Shown: piece after piece, positions 1 through 9,021 of the stretch
Numbering within the stretch: position 1 is the stretch's first letter
Layout: every line of letters begins with the position of its first letter
Assembly: GCA_000722615.1 (NCBI GenBank)
Contig: JOKI01000002.1
Coordinates: 95,114-159,113 of the forward strand
From: Pseudorhizobium pelagicum
GTDB taxonomy: Bacteria; Pseudomonadota; Alphaproteobacteria; Rhizobiales; Rhizobiaceae
Length of the DNA: 64,000 nucleotides
Reading direction: 5' to 3'
Notes under the pieces: model-generated
What the model was told of the DNA's origin: nothing
The model's input: the letters and a program-made list of their open reading frames with translations, nothing else
The model's database searches: none
Position numbers and translations under genes: made by a program

Positions 1-280
1 AGGGCAGGCGGTTGAGGTAGGGGGTTGGTGTTTCAGGCGTTCCGCCTGCCCCGGTTGCCGTGTCGGTCGGGACGTTCCCTGCTGTCGCGTCCGTCACTGC
101 AGCCATCACCGGCACCGAGCCTTGTTCGGGCGCCACCCCGGTTCGCGACCCGGTGCTCCCTTCCGATGACGCACCGATTGTCGCGCATCCGGCCGGGACG
201 TGAACGAAGGTGAATGTGAAATGCGGTAAGCCGCTGTGCCGGTTAGCTAAAAAAATACCGGCGTGACGAAAAGTGTCCCC
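1..280. other. Gene-free left edge with an inverted repeat
   Basis: I see no credible gene in this stretch. It opens with a perfect 10-bp inverted repeat, GGGCAGGCGG at 2-11 and CCGCCTGCCC at 42-51, with a 30-nt loop. This could be the transcript end of a gene lying outside the window. A second small repeat, GCCGGT (238-243) and ACCGGC (257-262), flanks an A-rich stretch and sits just downstream of the toxin gene on the minus strand. Its T tract falls in the loop, so it is not a classical terminator. A short open frame at 25-213 has no ribosome binding site and an Arg/Pro/Ser-rich composition typical of random GC-rich DNA. Confidence 0.5.
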
Positions 281-652
281 TCAGGGCGTCTCAGGGGCGG
301 GGTCGATTGCGCTGACGACCCGTGCGACGATCTCGCTCATCGTCGCGGCATTCAGCGTCTCGATGTACTGCGCCGTCTTCTGCTGGAGGCGTGCGGCAAT
401 GTCGAAGCTGCGCACCTGGTTGCAGACGGCGATGCCGGTGGTGTCGTGGCCCGTGACCGGCACTGCCAGGCCGACGTCCCTTGTAAAGGCGCCACCAGTG
501 GTGATGGGGACGGTCATCGCAACGCCGAGGGCATTGATCTCGCGGGGCGTGATGACGACGAAGCGGTGCCGATTCTTCATTTCGCGACCGGCCACGGGAT
601 TGGGGTCGATCCAGAAGACGTCGCCACGCCGCGGCACATTGCTGCGGATCAT
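281..652 (-). CDS. MazF/PemK-type endoribonuclease toxin
   Basis: This 123-residue protein looks like a MazF/PemK/ChpB toxin, a family of ribosome-independent mRNA interferases. The N-terminal segment has the family pattern RRGDVFWIDPNP at residues 8-19, followed by a basic stretch with RFVVITP at 30-36 and a central VPITTGG at 48-54, matching the conserved beta-strand core around the usual PIT motif. Full length (about 110-125 residues) suggests it is intact. The ATG at 650-652 shares one base with the stop of the upstream antitoxin gene (TGATG), so the two are translationally coupled. Cleavage specificity cannot be read from sequence. A longer frame extends upstream but lies inside the antitoxin gene and is not used. 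Confidence 0.85.
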   Translation of the reverse strand: MIRSNVPRRGDVFWIDPNPVAGREMKNRHRFVVITPREINALGVAMTVPITTGGAFTRDVGLAVPVTGHDTTGIAVCNQVRSFDIAARLQQKTAQYIETLNAATMSEIVARVVSAIDPAPETP

Positions 653-918
653 CAGCCGATCTCGCGACCGACGGCATCGCCGTCCAGTGCTCCGGCAGTT
701 TCGGCCGAAAGCCGTTGCATTTCCTCGGCACCCTTCAGGAGTTCGCTCAGCGTATAGCGGCGGCTGGCGCGCTCCACGGGCCGGGCCACCAGCGCGCCGT
801 CGGCGACAGTCAGGGAAAGCTGATCGCCGACCTGTGTCTGCAGCATCTGCAGCATGACGGGCGGGATGGTGACGACGGCTGCGCCGCCCTGCCGCCGGAT
901 CTTCGTGGTGATGGTCAT
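652..918 (-). CDS. MazE/AbrB-type antitoxin
   Basis: An 88-residue protein with a SpoVT/AbrB-type DNA-binding N terminus: IRRQGGAAVVTIPPVML (residues 7-23) matches the swapped-hairpin fold seen in MazE and PemI antitoxins, followed by VGDQLSLTVADGALVARPV. The C-terminal half is acidic and probably unstructured, as expected for the part that wraps around the toxin. It is the first gene of the pair, and its TGA overlaps the toxin ATG by one base. By analogy the antitoxin, alone or with the toxin, should repress its own promoter in the roughly 65 bp upstream of 918. Together with the toxin it forms a complete type II module. Confidence 0.85.
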   Translation of the reverse strand: MTITTKIRRQGGAAVVTIPPVMLQMLQTQVGDQLSLTVADGALVARPVERASRRYTLSELLKGAEEMQRLSAETAGALDGDAVGREIG

Positions 919-984
919 GATCTCGCTCCGATGTGCAACAAATGTAGCACATCGGGCAGCGCTTTCAACGTGCCGTCGCGGTCA

Positions 985-1989
985 CTACAGGCCGGAGCTG
1001 TCCGAAGGGCGCGACTGCAGATCTTCCATCGCCTCCGCATAGGTGACGCAGGCGACGTCGGGGAGGGCGCAGACATCGGTCGCCAGCCGCTCCATGGCTC
1101 GCCAGTAGGCGCCGCCGTTCATCATCACGAAGTGCAGGCCGATCTGGAGCGGGATGCGCTCGCCCTCGTACTGGCGATCGAAGGCAGCCCGGAAGGCGGC
1201 GTAGGCGCGGTCCTCGAATTCGGCGGACCGGCTGGGGTTCTCGACACCGGCGGAATGGCGGATGAAGAGGTTGTAGTCCATGGCGATGATCGGACGCTGC
1301 TTCGGCCCCTCCGGGATCAGCGGCAGGCCGAAGCGGGTGACCCCGTCCGTCTCCGTCGGCATCAGCGGCCCTTTCGTCACGGTGCTGGCGTCATAGACGA
1401 AGCCCGCCTCGCGTTCCGCCGCAAACAGGCTGTCGGGCGCAGACAGATAAGGCGCGCGGAAGCCGCGGATGCCGCCCTTCACCAGGTCGCGCCAGCCCTC
1501 TGGCTCATCGGCGGCGGCGCCATTGGCGACCCAGGCGTCGGCGAGCACGGCGCGAAAGCTCTTCATCTCGGTCTTCCAGTCGCCCACGCTCCAGTCGGCG
1601 CCATCGAAGTGGCCGCAGGTGTGGCTGGCGATTTCGTGGCCTTCCTCATGCGCCTGCCAGACATGGGCGAGGCGGGTGCGGGCCTCCTCCGTGGTCTGGG
1701 CAAAGCCGATGTTGGAGCGGCCGGGCTTGTGGTGCGGACCCTTGTAGGTCGATGCGGCGGGGCGCTCGATCACCAGCGCACAGGAGAGGAAATAGGTGAA
1801 GCGGATGTCGTTGGCCCGGGCGAAATCGCGGCTGCGCTGCCAGAGCGCATTGTCGCCGGCGCCGTCGAAGGAGACGAGCAGCAACTGTTTCGGCTTGAGT
1901 GATTCCGGTTGCTGTTCCGGTTGCCCGGCAAGGGCGGGAAGCGGCAGGCAAAGGCAGAAGGTCATCAAAAATCGGAAAAACATGGGCAC
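985..1989 (-). CDS. Secreted polysaccharide deacetylase-like protein
   Basis: A 334-residue protein with a signal peptide (hydrophobic residues 3-20, AlaLeuAlaGly-like cleavage near 21-22). It resembles the NodB/polysaccharide deacetylase family of carbohydrate esterases: a motif-1-like LLVSFDGAGD around Asp42, the metal-binding HTCGH at 123-127 in the context EIASHTCGHFDG, and FRAPYL at 177-182 as motif 3. Motif 1 lacks the usual TFDDGP form, having a single Asp in SFDGAG, so substrate and even activity are uncertain. The export signal points to periplasmic or cell-surface glycan as substrate. It lies alone between the toxin-antitoxin pair and the divergent TPR gene. The alternative start MFFRF is two codons further in. 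Confidence 0.75.
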   Translation of the reverse strand: MPMFFRFLMTFCLCLPLPALAGQPEQQPESLKPKQLLLVSFDGAGDNALWQRSRDFARANDIRFTYFLSCALVIERPAASTYKGPHHKPGRSNIGFAQTTEEARTRLAHVWQAHEEGHEIASHTCGHFDGADWSVGDWKTEMKSFRAVLADAWVANGAAADEPEGWRDLVKGGIRGFRAPYLSAPDSLFAAEREAGFVYDASTVTKGPLMPTETDGVTRFGLPLIPEGPKQRPIIAMDYNLFIRHSAGVENPSRSAEFEDRAYAAFRAAFDRQYEGERIPLQIGLHFVMMNGGAYWRAMERLATDVCALPDVACVTYAEAMEDLQSRPSDSSGL

Positions 1990-2209
1990 CGTGCAATCAG
2001 AGTGGGTGCGCCCTTCTGTAAGCCGAATGCGGCAAAGCTTGGGACGGCCGGCGGGATGGTGCGAGCGCCGCGCGGGCGCGAAGCGCGATCCGCGGACGGC
2101 GTGCTGCCGCTGCCGATCCGAGAATCACGTCCGATACCCCTTACATGCGCGGGAAAATGCGCTAGAAGGCGCTTTTCCGCATGATGGGCCTCGAGGGCCG
2201 GAGATTGGA

Positions 2210-2881
2210 ATGGCGCAAGACAACGACAGCTTTATCCGCGAAGTGAACGAGGAACTCCGTTCCGACCGGTTCAGGAACGTCTGGAGCCGTTTCGGCAAGA
2301 TCATCATCGCACTCGCAATCCTGATCGTTCTCGCGACAGCCGGCTATCGCGGCTACGAATACTGGCAAAGCCACAATGCATCAGCATCCGGCGACCGGTT
2401 TCTCGCGGCCCTGAATCTCGCCTCGGAAGACAAATACGACGAGGCTCTGGCCGCCTTCCAGGCGCTGGAGCAAGACGGAAGCGGTTCCTACCCGGTGCTG
2501 GCGCAGATGCGCGCGGCGGCGGTGCTGGCCCAGAAGGGCGACGTCCCCGGTGCCATCGCGGCCTATTCCGAGGTCGCCGGCAATACGGCTGCACCCGACG
2601 CCATGCGCGACGTGGCGCGCCTGCGGGCCGCCTGGCTTCTGATCGATACCGGCACCTACGAACAGGTTTCGGCCGAGGCGGAAGTGCTGACGACCGGAAC
2701 CCATGCCTTGCGCAATTCGGCCCGCGAGGCGCTTGGCCTTGCGGCCTACAAGGCCGATGACATGGTGCGCGCGAAGGAATGGTTCCAGGCCATTGCCGAC
2801 GATGCGGCCGCACCGCGCAACGTCGCCAACCGTGCGCAGATCATGCTCGACACAATCGCCGCCTCCGGCAAGGCGGCCTAA
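2210..2881 (+). CDS. TPR membrane protein (YfgM-like) upstream of der
   Basis: A 223-residue protein with a cytoplasmic N-terminal segment, one transmembrane helix at about residues 30-46 (KIIIALAILIVLATAGY) and a long alanine-rich helical domain of tetratricopeptide type. It resembles the TPR_21/YfgM family, whose E. coli member is an ancillary subunit of the SecYEG translocon and sits upstream of bamB and der. Here it directly precedes der with a 36-bp gap, as in many alphaproteobacteria, but no bamB lies between them. The start at 2210 was chosen because residue 1 begins the conserved MAQDNDSFIREVNEEL segment. The longer upstream frame crosses an intergenic region. A role in envelope protein export is inferred from family and synteny. 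Confidence 0.8.
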   Translation: MAQDNDSFIREVNEELRSDRFRNVWSRFGKIIIALAILIVLATAGYRGYEYWQSHNASASGDRFLAALNLASEDKYDEALAAFQALEQDGSGSYPVLAQMRAAAVLAQKGDVPGAIAAYSEVAGNTAAPDAMRDVARLRAAWLLIDTGTYEQVSAEAEVLTTGTHALRNSAREALGLAAYKADDMVRAKEWFQAIADDAAAPRNVANRAQIMLDTIAASGKAA

Positions 2882-2917
2882 CTTCCCGAAGCGGGAAGGA
2901 CCGAAGGAACGAACCTT

Positions 2918-4342
2918 ATGAGCTTCACCGTCGCGATCGTCGGACGCCCGAACGTCGGAAAATCGACGCTGTTCAACCGGCTGGTGGGCAAGAAGCTCGC
3001 TCTGGTGGACGATACGCCGGGCGTGACCCGCGACCGGCGGCCGGGCGATGCCAAGCTCATCGACCTGCGCTTCACCATCATCGATACGGCGGGCCTCGAA
3101 GAGGTCGGTCCCGACACGCTCGAAGGCCGCATGCGTGCCCAGACCGAGATCGCCATCGGCGAGGCGGACCTGACGCTCTTCGTGGTCGATGCCAAATCCG
3201 GCCTGACGCCGCTCGACAAGACCTTCGGCGAGCTTCTGCGCCGCAGCGGCAAGCCGGTGGTGCTGGTTGCCAACAAATCGGAGGCCAAGGGGTCCGACGG
3301 TGGTTTCTACGATGCCTACACGCTGGGGCTCGGCGAGCCGGTGCCGATCTCGGCCGAACACGGCCAGGGCATGATCGACCTGCGGGACGCGATCGTCGAG
3401 GCGATCGGCGGCGAGGACGTGGCGTTTCCGCCGGAGGTGGACGAGCCCGAAACCAACGTCGACCTGCGCGGCGAACTGGAATTCGAGGACGAGGACTACG
3501 AGCCGGAGTATGACGACAGCAAGCCGCTGCGCGTCGCCATCATCGGCCGCCCGAATGCCGGCAAGTCGACGCTGATCAATCGCTTTCTCGGCGAGGACCG
3601 GCTGCTGACGGGGCCGGAAGCCGGCATTACCCGCGACAGCATTTCCGTCGAATGGGACTGGCGCGGCCGCACCATCAAGATGTTCGACACCGCCGGCATG
3701 CGCAAGAAGGCGCGCGTGCAGGAAAAGCTCGAGAAGCTCTCGGTCGCCGACGCGCTGCGCTCGATCCGCTTTGCCGAAACCGTGGTGATCGTGTTCGATT
3801 CGACCATTCCGTTCGAAAAGCAGGACCTGCAGCTGGTCGACCTGGTGATCCGCGAAGGGCGCGCCGCGGTGCTGGCCTTCAACAAGTGGGATCTCGTCGA
3901 ATATCCGCAGGAAGTGCTGGCGGAACTGCGCGAAAAGACCGAGCGACTCTTGCCGCAGGCGCGCGGCATCCGGGCTGTGCCGATGTCTGGCCAGACCGGC
4001 TACGGGCTCGACAAGCTGATGCAGAGCATCATCGAGACCGACATGGTGTGGAACAAGCGCATCTCGACCGCCAAGCTCAACCGCTGGCTCGACGGCGTGC
4101 AGATCCAGCATCCGCCACCGGCCGTCTCGGGTCGCCGCCTGAAGCTCAAGTACATGACGCAGGTGAAGGCCCGCCCGCCGGCGTTCATGATCTCCTGCAC
4201 GCGTCCCGATTCGGTGCCGGAATCCTATATCCGCTACCTGACGAACGGTTTGCGGGCCGACTTCGACATGCCGGGCGTGCCGATCCGAATCCATCTGCGG
4301 GCGGCAGAAAATCCATTCGAATCAAAGAGGAAGCGCCGCTAG
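2918..4342 (+). CDS. der: GTPase Der (EngA), ribosome assembly
   Basis: Der is an essential GTPase with two tandem G domains that helps mature the 50S ribosomal subunit. The 474-residue product has the first P-loop GRPNVGKS at 9-16, DTAG of the first domain near 54-57, an acidic linker around residues 170-205, the second P-loop GRPNAGKS near 209-216, a second DTAG, NKWD for guanine recognition, and a C-terminal KH-like domain (from about 380) ending in a basic KRKRR tail. The length is normal for the family. A purine-rich stretch (GGAAGGACCGAAGGAACG) precedes the ATG. It is probably co-transcribed with the TPR gene 36 bp upstream. Confidence 0.97.
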   Translation: MSFTVAIVGRPNVGKSTLFNRLVGKKLALVDDTPGVTRDRRPGDAKLIDLRFTIIDTAGLEEVGPDTLEGRMRAQTEIAIGEADLTLFVVDAKSGLTPLDKTFGELLRRSGKPVVLVANKSEAKGSDGGFYDAYTLGLGEPVPISAEHGQGMIDLRDAIVEAIGGEDVAFPPEVDEPETNVDLRGELEFEDEDYEPEYDDSKPLRVAIIGRPNAGKSTLINRFLGEDRLLTGPEAGITRDSISVEWDWRGRTIKMFDTAGMRKKARVQEKLEKLSVADALRSIRFAETVVIVFDSTIPFEKQDLQLVDLVIREGRAAVLAFNKWDLVEYPQEVLAELREKTERLLPQARGIRAVPMSGQTGYGLDKLMQSIIETDMVWNKRISTAKLNRWLDGVQIQHPPPAVSGRRLKLKYMTQVKARPPAFMISCTRPDSVPESYIRYLTNGLRADFDMPGVPIRIHLRAAENPFESKRKRR

Positions 4343-4397
4343 CGCAGGCTTTGATTCAAGCGATCAAGGCGGCGAACCGGTCGTCATAGGAGCCGCC

Positions 4398-5030
4398 ATG
4401 GCCTCGGCAGATGTGCTGATCGCGTTCTTCGTCACGACAGCGATCTTCGCCTATATCCCCGGGCCGGCTATGCTCTACGCCGCGGCGCAGACCGTGGCGC
4501 GCGGACGCCGATCCGGCTTCTCCGCGGTGCTCGGGATCCATCTCGGCTGCTATGTGCATGTGCTGGCGGCGGCGGCCGGGCTGTCGCTCATCTTCCACGC
4601 CGTACCGTTTCTCTACACGGCCGTGAAGCTTGGCGGCGCCGCCTATCTGATCTGGCTCGGCATCGCGCTGTTTCGCAGCCGTGACGGGGATGGCCCGTCT
4701 GGTTCGGCCATCCAGCCGAAGTCTGCCCGGCGGGCGTTCTCAGAAAGCGTCATGGTCGAGGTGCTGAATCCGAAGACGGCGCTGTTCTTCCTCGCCTTCC
4801 TGCCGCAGTTCGTCGAGGCTGGTGCCGGCCTGCCGATCTGGCTGCAGTTCGCGATCCTCGGAACGGTGGTCAACCTGCTGTTTTCCTCGGCCGATATCGT
4901 CTGCGTCGTCTTTGCCGGTGCGCTTACCAATCGGCTGCGCGCCTCGCAGCGCGCGCAGAGGCTCCTGCAGCGGGCCGGCGGCGCGGTTCTGGTCGGGCTC
5001 GGCGCCCATCTTGCCCTGCAGAAAAGCTGA
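4398..5030 (+). CDS. LysE/RhtB-family amino acid exporter
   Basis: A 210-residue inner-membrane protein of the LysE/RhtB translocator family, which export amino acids or related small molecules. The N terminus contains the family signature PGPAMLYAAAQTVARGRRSGF (starting at about residue 21), and hydrophobic segments support five to six transmembrane helices. NPKTALFFLAFLPQFV in the middle is another well-conserved family motif. Substrate cannot be predicted. The gene lies 55 bp after der on the same strand with a weak Shine-Dalgarno sequence (AGGAGCC before ATG), and may be read as the last gene of that transcript. It converges on the glycosyltransferase gene with a 9-bp gap. Confidence 0.88.
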   Translation: MASADVLIAFFVTTAIFAYIPGPAMLYAAAQTVARGRRSGFSAVLGIHLGCYVHVLAAAAGLSLIFHAVPFLYTAVKLGGAAYLIWLGIALFRSRDGDGPSGSAIQPKSARRAFSESVMVEVLNPKTALFFLAFLPQFVEAGAGLPIWLQFAILGTVVNLLFSSADIVCVVFAGALTNRLRASQRAQRLLQRAGGAVLVGLGAHLALQKS

Positions 5031-5039
5031 GGTCTGCGG

Positions 5040-6074
5040 TCACGGAGCCGGCAGGGCGAGGCGCTTCTGCGAGGTGCGGACATTGTCGAGGAACTGGCGC
5101 GAGGCGGCTTCCCAGGTGAACTTGCGGGCAAGCGCCCGGGCGTTGTCGCGGGAGCAGTCGAGGGCTGCCAGGCAGGCCTGCTGCAGGTCCTCGTGCAGCA
5201 CGCCGGCACGGCTGCCGGGCTCGATGATGTCGATCGGGCCGGTCACGGGGTAGGCCGCCACCGGCACGCCGCTCGCCAGCGCTTCCAGGATGGTGTTGCC
5301 GAAGGTGTCGGTGCGCGACGGGAAGACGAAGACGTCTGCCTGGGCATAGATGTCGGCCAGGTCCTTGCCGGTCTGCAGGCCGGTGAAAAGGACGTCCGGG
5401 TAGCGGCGCGCCAGATCGGCCATGGCCGGTCCGTCGCCGACGACCACCTTGGATCCGGGCAGCTTGAGATCGAGGAAGGCGGGCAGGTTCTTTTCTACCG
5501 AGACGCGGCCGACGGTCAGGAAGATCGGGCGCGGCAGGCCGAAGGGCTTTTCCTCCAGGGGCCTCGGATGGAACATGCTCTGGTCGATGCCGCGGCTCCA
5601 GCGCAGGAGGTTGCGCAAGCCGAGCTTGGCCAGTTCGCGCTCGAGGCTGGCGGTCGCGACCATGCAGCCGTTGCCGGCATTGTGGAACCAGCGCACGAAG
5701 GCCTGCATCCAGCGGATCGGGACGGGGAAGCGGGCGGCGACATATTCCGGGAAACGGGTGTGGTAGCTGGTCGAGAAGGGAACCCGGTTCTTGAGGCACC
5801 AGCGCCGTGCCAGAAGCCCGAGCGGCCCTTCGGTGGCGATGTGGACGGCATCCGGCTTGGAGGCCTCGATCTCGCGGGCGACCTGCCAGTAGGTGGCGAC
5901 AGAGAGGCGGATTTCCGGATAGGTGGGGCAGGGAATGTTGCGGAAGGACTGGGGCGTGACCATGGCCACGTCGATCCCCATTCGCTCCAGCTCGCGGTTG
6001 GTGTTCTGGATCGAGCGGACGACGCCATTGACCTGAGGATACCAGGCATCCGTGACGATGGTGATCTTGTTCAT
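5040..6074 (-). CDS. Family 4/1-type glycosyltransferase
   Basis: A 344-residue GT-B glycosyltransferase. The N terminus MNKITIVTDAWYPQVNGVV is characteristic of the MgtA/PimB-like group of GDP-mannose- or UDP-sugar-dependent transferases that glycosylate lipids. The C-terminal nucleotide-sugar-binding domain carries DTFGNTILEALASGVPVAAYP, the E-x7-E type motif. In rhizobia such enzymes can make glycolipids, for example glucuronosyl-diacylglycerol under phosphate limitation, but acceptor and donor here are not determined. The start at 6072-6074 follows a GGGGTGGGACC stretch and begins the conserved domain. A longer in-frame extension has no such support. The gene stands alone, convergent with the exporter. 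Confidence 0.85.
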   Translation of the reverse strand: MNKITIVTDAWYPQVNGVVRSIQNTNRELERMGIDVAMVTPQSFRNIPCPTYPEIRLSVATYWQVAREIEASKPDAVHIATEGPLGLLARRWCLKNRVPFSTSYHTRFPEYVAARFPVPIRWMQAFVRWFHNAGNGCMVATASLERELAKLGLRNLLRWSRGIDQSMFHPRPLEEKPFGLPRPIFLTVGRVSVEKNLPAFLDLKLPGSKVVVGDGPAMADLARRYPDVLFTGLQTGKDLADIYAQADVFVFPSRTDTFGNTILEALASGVPVAAYPVTGPIDIIEPGSRAGVLHEDLQQACLAALDCSRDNARALARKFTWEAASRQFLDNVRTSQKRLALPAP

Positions 6075-6224
6075 GGTCCCACCCCGGCGATCCGGATGCG
6101 AGCGACTCGGTTGTCGGCACCGCGGACGTCGGGAATGGTATCGGAAGATTATGTTACAGGGTGATGTCAGCCGGGGAGAGGCCGGCAAGACCGACGATTT
6201 CCCCTTGCCGGCACCTGCGTCCGG

Positions 6225-7142
6225 TCAGCTGGGCAGCAGCGCCGGGCTGATCAGCGCGCCGTGGTGGCGGATGACGATGGACGCGACGGCGGCGCCGTAT
6301 TCCGCGGCATCCTCCGGCGCGGCGCCGCGCACCAGGCGCGACAGGAAGCCGCCGTTGAAGCTGTCGCCGGCGCTGGTGGTGTCGACCACCTCCGGCGCCT
6401 GCACTGCCGGCACATAGCTTGTGGCGCCGCCAAAGCTCAGGGTGGCGCCGTGCTCGCCGTTCTTGACGACGACGCCCTCGACGCCGAGGCCGTGATATCG
6501 GTTGATGGTGTCGTCCACGGTGCGGTCGCCGAAATGGGTGGTCTCGTCGTCGAAGCTCGGCAGCACCAGCGTGGCGGCGCGGGCGCCGTCGCTGATCGTC
6601 TTCAGCATCGTGTCGCGGTCGGCCCAGAGCCGCGGGCGCACGTTCGGATCGAACGCGACGCGCTTGCCGGCGGCCTTGGCGCGGCGCAGCTCCGACAGCA
6701 GCGTGTCGTTGGCCTCCGGGGTGAGAATGCCGAGCGTGATGCCGGAGAAATAGACGATGTCGGCCGATTCGATCTGCCGGCGCAGGTGATCGGCATCGTC
6801 GGCGAGCCGGCGGGCAGCGGCGGTGTCGCGCCAGTAGCTGAAGGTGCGCTCGCCGTTCCTCAGCGTGATCAGATAGAGGCCCGGCGTCTTGCCGGGGATG
6901 CGGCGGATCGCATCTGTGCCGATCCCGGCATTTTCCATGAAGGTCAGCATTTCCGACGACATCGGATCATCGCCGAGCGCCGTCAGGTAATCGACGTTCC
7001 AGTCGGCGGGAAGGCAGGCGCGGGCATACCAGGCGGTGTTGAAGGTATCGCCGGCAAAACCGGGCCGCAGCAGGCCTTCGCCCGCCTGCGACAGTTCGAC
7101 CATGCATTCTCCGATGGACAGCAACCGACCCGGCACGCGCAT
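6225..7142 (-). CDS. kdgK: PfkB-family sugar kinase, KdgK-like
   Basis: A 305-residue ribokinase/PfkB-family kinase resembling 2-keto-3-deoxygluconate kinase, which makes 2-keto-3-deoxy-6-phosphogluconate for the Entner-Doudoroff route. Seen in the sequence: GECMVELS at 11-18, GGDTFNTA-like AGDTFNTAWYA at 30-40 (sugar lid region), FDPNVRPRLW at 164-173, and the anion-hole/catalytic motif DTTSAGD at 254-260 with Asp260 as the expected base. Ser replaces the more common Gly in DTTGAGD, a tolerated variation. It is divergent from aglA across a 153-bp gap, so a shared carbohydrate-responsive promoter region is possible, although I see no clear operator. Other PfkB sugar kinases cannot be fully excluded. 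Confidence 0.85.
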   Translation of the reverse strand: MRVPGRLLSIGECMVELSQAGEGLLRPGFAGDTFNTAWYARACLPADWNVDYLTALGDDPMSSEMLTFMENAGIGTDAIRRIPGKTPGLYLITLRNGERTFSYWRDTAAARRLADDADHLRRQIESADIVYFSGITLGILTPEANDTLLSELRRAKAAGKRVAFDPNVRPRLWADRDTMLKTISDGARAATLVLPSFDDETTHFGDRTVDDTINRYHGLGVEGVVVKNGEHGATLSFGGATSYVPAVQAPEVVDTTSAGDSFNGGFLSRLVRGAAPEDAAEYGAAVASIVIRHHGALISPALLPS

Positions 7143-7295
7143 TCTCCCTGATCCCGTGTTTCAAGTCGCAATAGGCGGAAGTGCGCGGCAAGGCAAGCTC
7201 GGCCACGCCTGTGCGGTACGCCGCAGCGGAATGCGATTGTCTTTTGGAACGGCGGCTTTAGGTTACGCGTCGCAACGCTTGAACAGGAGACGGAC

Positions 7296-8948
7296 ATGGC
7301 TGTGGAGACGGGCAGGGTGGATGATGCCAACTGGTGGCGTGGGGCGGTCATCTATCAAGTCTATCCGCGCTCGTTCCAGGACACCAATGGCGACGGGATC
7401 GGCGACCTGAAGGGGATCACCGAGCGCTTGCCGCACATCGCCTCGCTCGGCGTCGATGCCATCTGGCTGTCGCCCTTCTTCACCTCGCCGATGGCCGACA
7501 TGGGCTACGACGTCTCCGACTACTGCAACGTCGATCCGATGTTCGGGGCGCTTGCCGATTTCGACGTGATGATGGCGGAGGCGCATCGGCTGGGGCTGAA
7601 GGTGATCATCGACCAGGTGATCAGCCATACCTCCGACAAGCACCCATGGTTCATCGAAAGCCGCACCAGCCGCAGCAACGGGCGCGCCGACTGGTATGTC
7701 TGGGCGGATCCGAAGCCGGACGGGACGGCACCCAACAACTGGCTGTCGATCTTCGGCGGGCCGGGATGGGAATGGGACGGCGTGCGCAAGCAGTACTACA
7801 TGCACAACTTCCTGACCTCGCAGCCGGACCTCAACTTTCACAATCCCGATGTGCAGGCGGCGGTTCTCGATACGGTGCGCTTCTGGCTCGACCGCGGCGT
7901 CGACGGCTTTCGGCTGGATACCGCCAACTACTATTTCCACGACAAGCAGCTGCGCGACAATCCGCCGATCCTCTACGATGCGGAGACTGGGGGGCTGGAG
8001 TCCGACACCAATCCCTATTCGATGCAGAACCACCTCTACGACAAGAGCCAGCCGGAGAACATCGACTTCCTGAAGCGGCTGCGGGCGCTGCTCGACAGCT
8101 ACGACAACCGCGCGACGGTGGGCGAGATCGGCGACGGACCGCGCTCGCTGACGACACTGGCGATCTATACGAGCGGCAACGACAAGCTGCACATGTGCTA
8201 CACCTTCGACCTCCTGGGGCCGGCGTTTTCGGCCGGCTTCATCCGCCGTGTCGTCTCCACCTTCCAGGACACGGTGACGAACGGCTGGGTCTGCTGGGCC
8301 TTTTCCAACCACGACGTGGTGCGGCATGTGACGCGGTTTGCCGAGACGCCGGAGGAGCGCGAACGGGTGGCGAAGCTCTCGATCAGCGTGCTGGCGACCC
8401 TGCGCGGCTCGATCTGCCTCTACCAGGGCGAGGAGCTGGGGCTGACGGAGGCGGAGCTTGCCTTCGAGGATCTGACCGACCCCTATGGCATCCGCTTCTG
8501 GCCGGCCTTCAAGGGACGCGACGGATGCCGCACGCCGATGCCCTGGGACGCCGAGCAGGACCACGCGGGCTTCACCACCGCCGGACGGTCCTGGCTGCCG
8601 GTGCCGCCGGAGCATGCCGCCGCCGCCGTCGATACGCAGGAGCACGACCCGCAGTCGGTGCTGAACCACTACCGGGCGACGCTTGCCTTCCGCAAGGCGC
8701 ATCCGCCGCTCTTCGACGGCGACCTCACCTTCGTCGACACCCACAACCACGACCTGCTCGTCTTCATCCGCGAGAAGGACAACGAACGCCTGCTCTTTGC
8801 CTTCAACCTGACCCGCGAGCCGCAGGATTTCGCCCTGCCGACGACGATGAAATCCTGCCTGCCGATCGCGATGCCGGGCTTCGAGGTCGCGGTGGAGGAG
8901 GGCGTGGTGAAGCTGGCGGGGCTGGATGCGTTTTGCGCAAGGGTGTGA
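7296..8948 (+). CDS. aglA: Alpha-glucosidase, GH13 family (AglA-like)
   Basis: A 550-residue glycoside hydrolase of family 13, acting on alpha-glucosides such as sucrose, maltose or trehalose in rhizobia. The TIM-barrel landmarks are clear: WWRGAVIYQVYPRSF near the N terminus, catalytic nucleophile Asp208 in GFRLDTANYY, general acid Glu277 in VGEIGD, and transition-state Asp340 in FSNHD. No signal peptide is seen, so the enzyme is probably cytoplasmic, cleaving imported disaccharides. Rhizobial aglA usually lies in an aglEFGAK transport operon, but here no transporter is nearby. AGGAGACGGAC precedes the ATG. A decayed duplicate of its 3' end lies 6 kb downstream at 15082-15312, marking a rearrangement right after this gene. 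Confidence 0.92.
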   Translation: MAVETGRVDDANWWRGAVIYQVYPRSFQDTNGDGIGDLKGITERLPHIASLGVDAIWLSPFFTSPMADMGYDVSDYCNVDPMFGALADFDVMMAEAHRLGLKVIIDQVISHTSDKHPWFIESRTSRSNGRADWYVWADPKPDGTAPNNWLSIFGGPGWEWDGVRKQYYMHNFLTSQPDLNFHNPDVQAAVLDTVRFWLDRGVDGFRLDTANYYFHDKQLRDNPPILYDAETGGLESDTNPYSMQNHLYDKSQPENIDFLKRLRALLDSYDNRATVGEIGDGPRSLTTLAIYTSGNDKLHMCYTFDLLGPAFSAGFIRRVVSTFQDTVTNGWVCWAFSNHDVVRHVTRFAETPEERERVAKLSISVLATLRGSICLYQGEELGLTEAELAFEDLTDPYGIRFWPAFKGRDGCRTPMPWDAEQDHAGFTTAGRSWLPVPPEHAAAAVDTQEHDPQSVLNHYRATLAFRKAHPPLFDGDLTFVDTHNHDLLVFIREKDNERLLFAFNLTREPQDFALPTTMKSCLPIAMPGFEVAVEEGVVKLAGLDAFCARV

Positions 8949-9021
8949 GGGGGGCGGGCACAGCGGAGGTGTCCGGTATTGGCCCGGACCGGTCATTCGC
9001 CGGTCGCGGCATTCGTCTTCG

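Noticed and set aside
238-262. Small inverted repeat GCCGGT/ACCGGC as terminator of the toxin gene
   Set aside because: The T tract lies in the loop, so it lacks the form of a factor-independent terminator.
7263-8996. A very long open frame antisense to aglA (about 577 codons)
   Set aside because: Its translation is His/Arg/Val-rich without recognisable motifs, whereas the plus strand has full GH13 signatures. High GC keeps antisense frames open.
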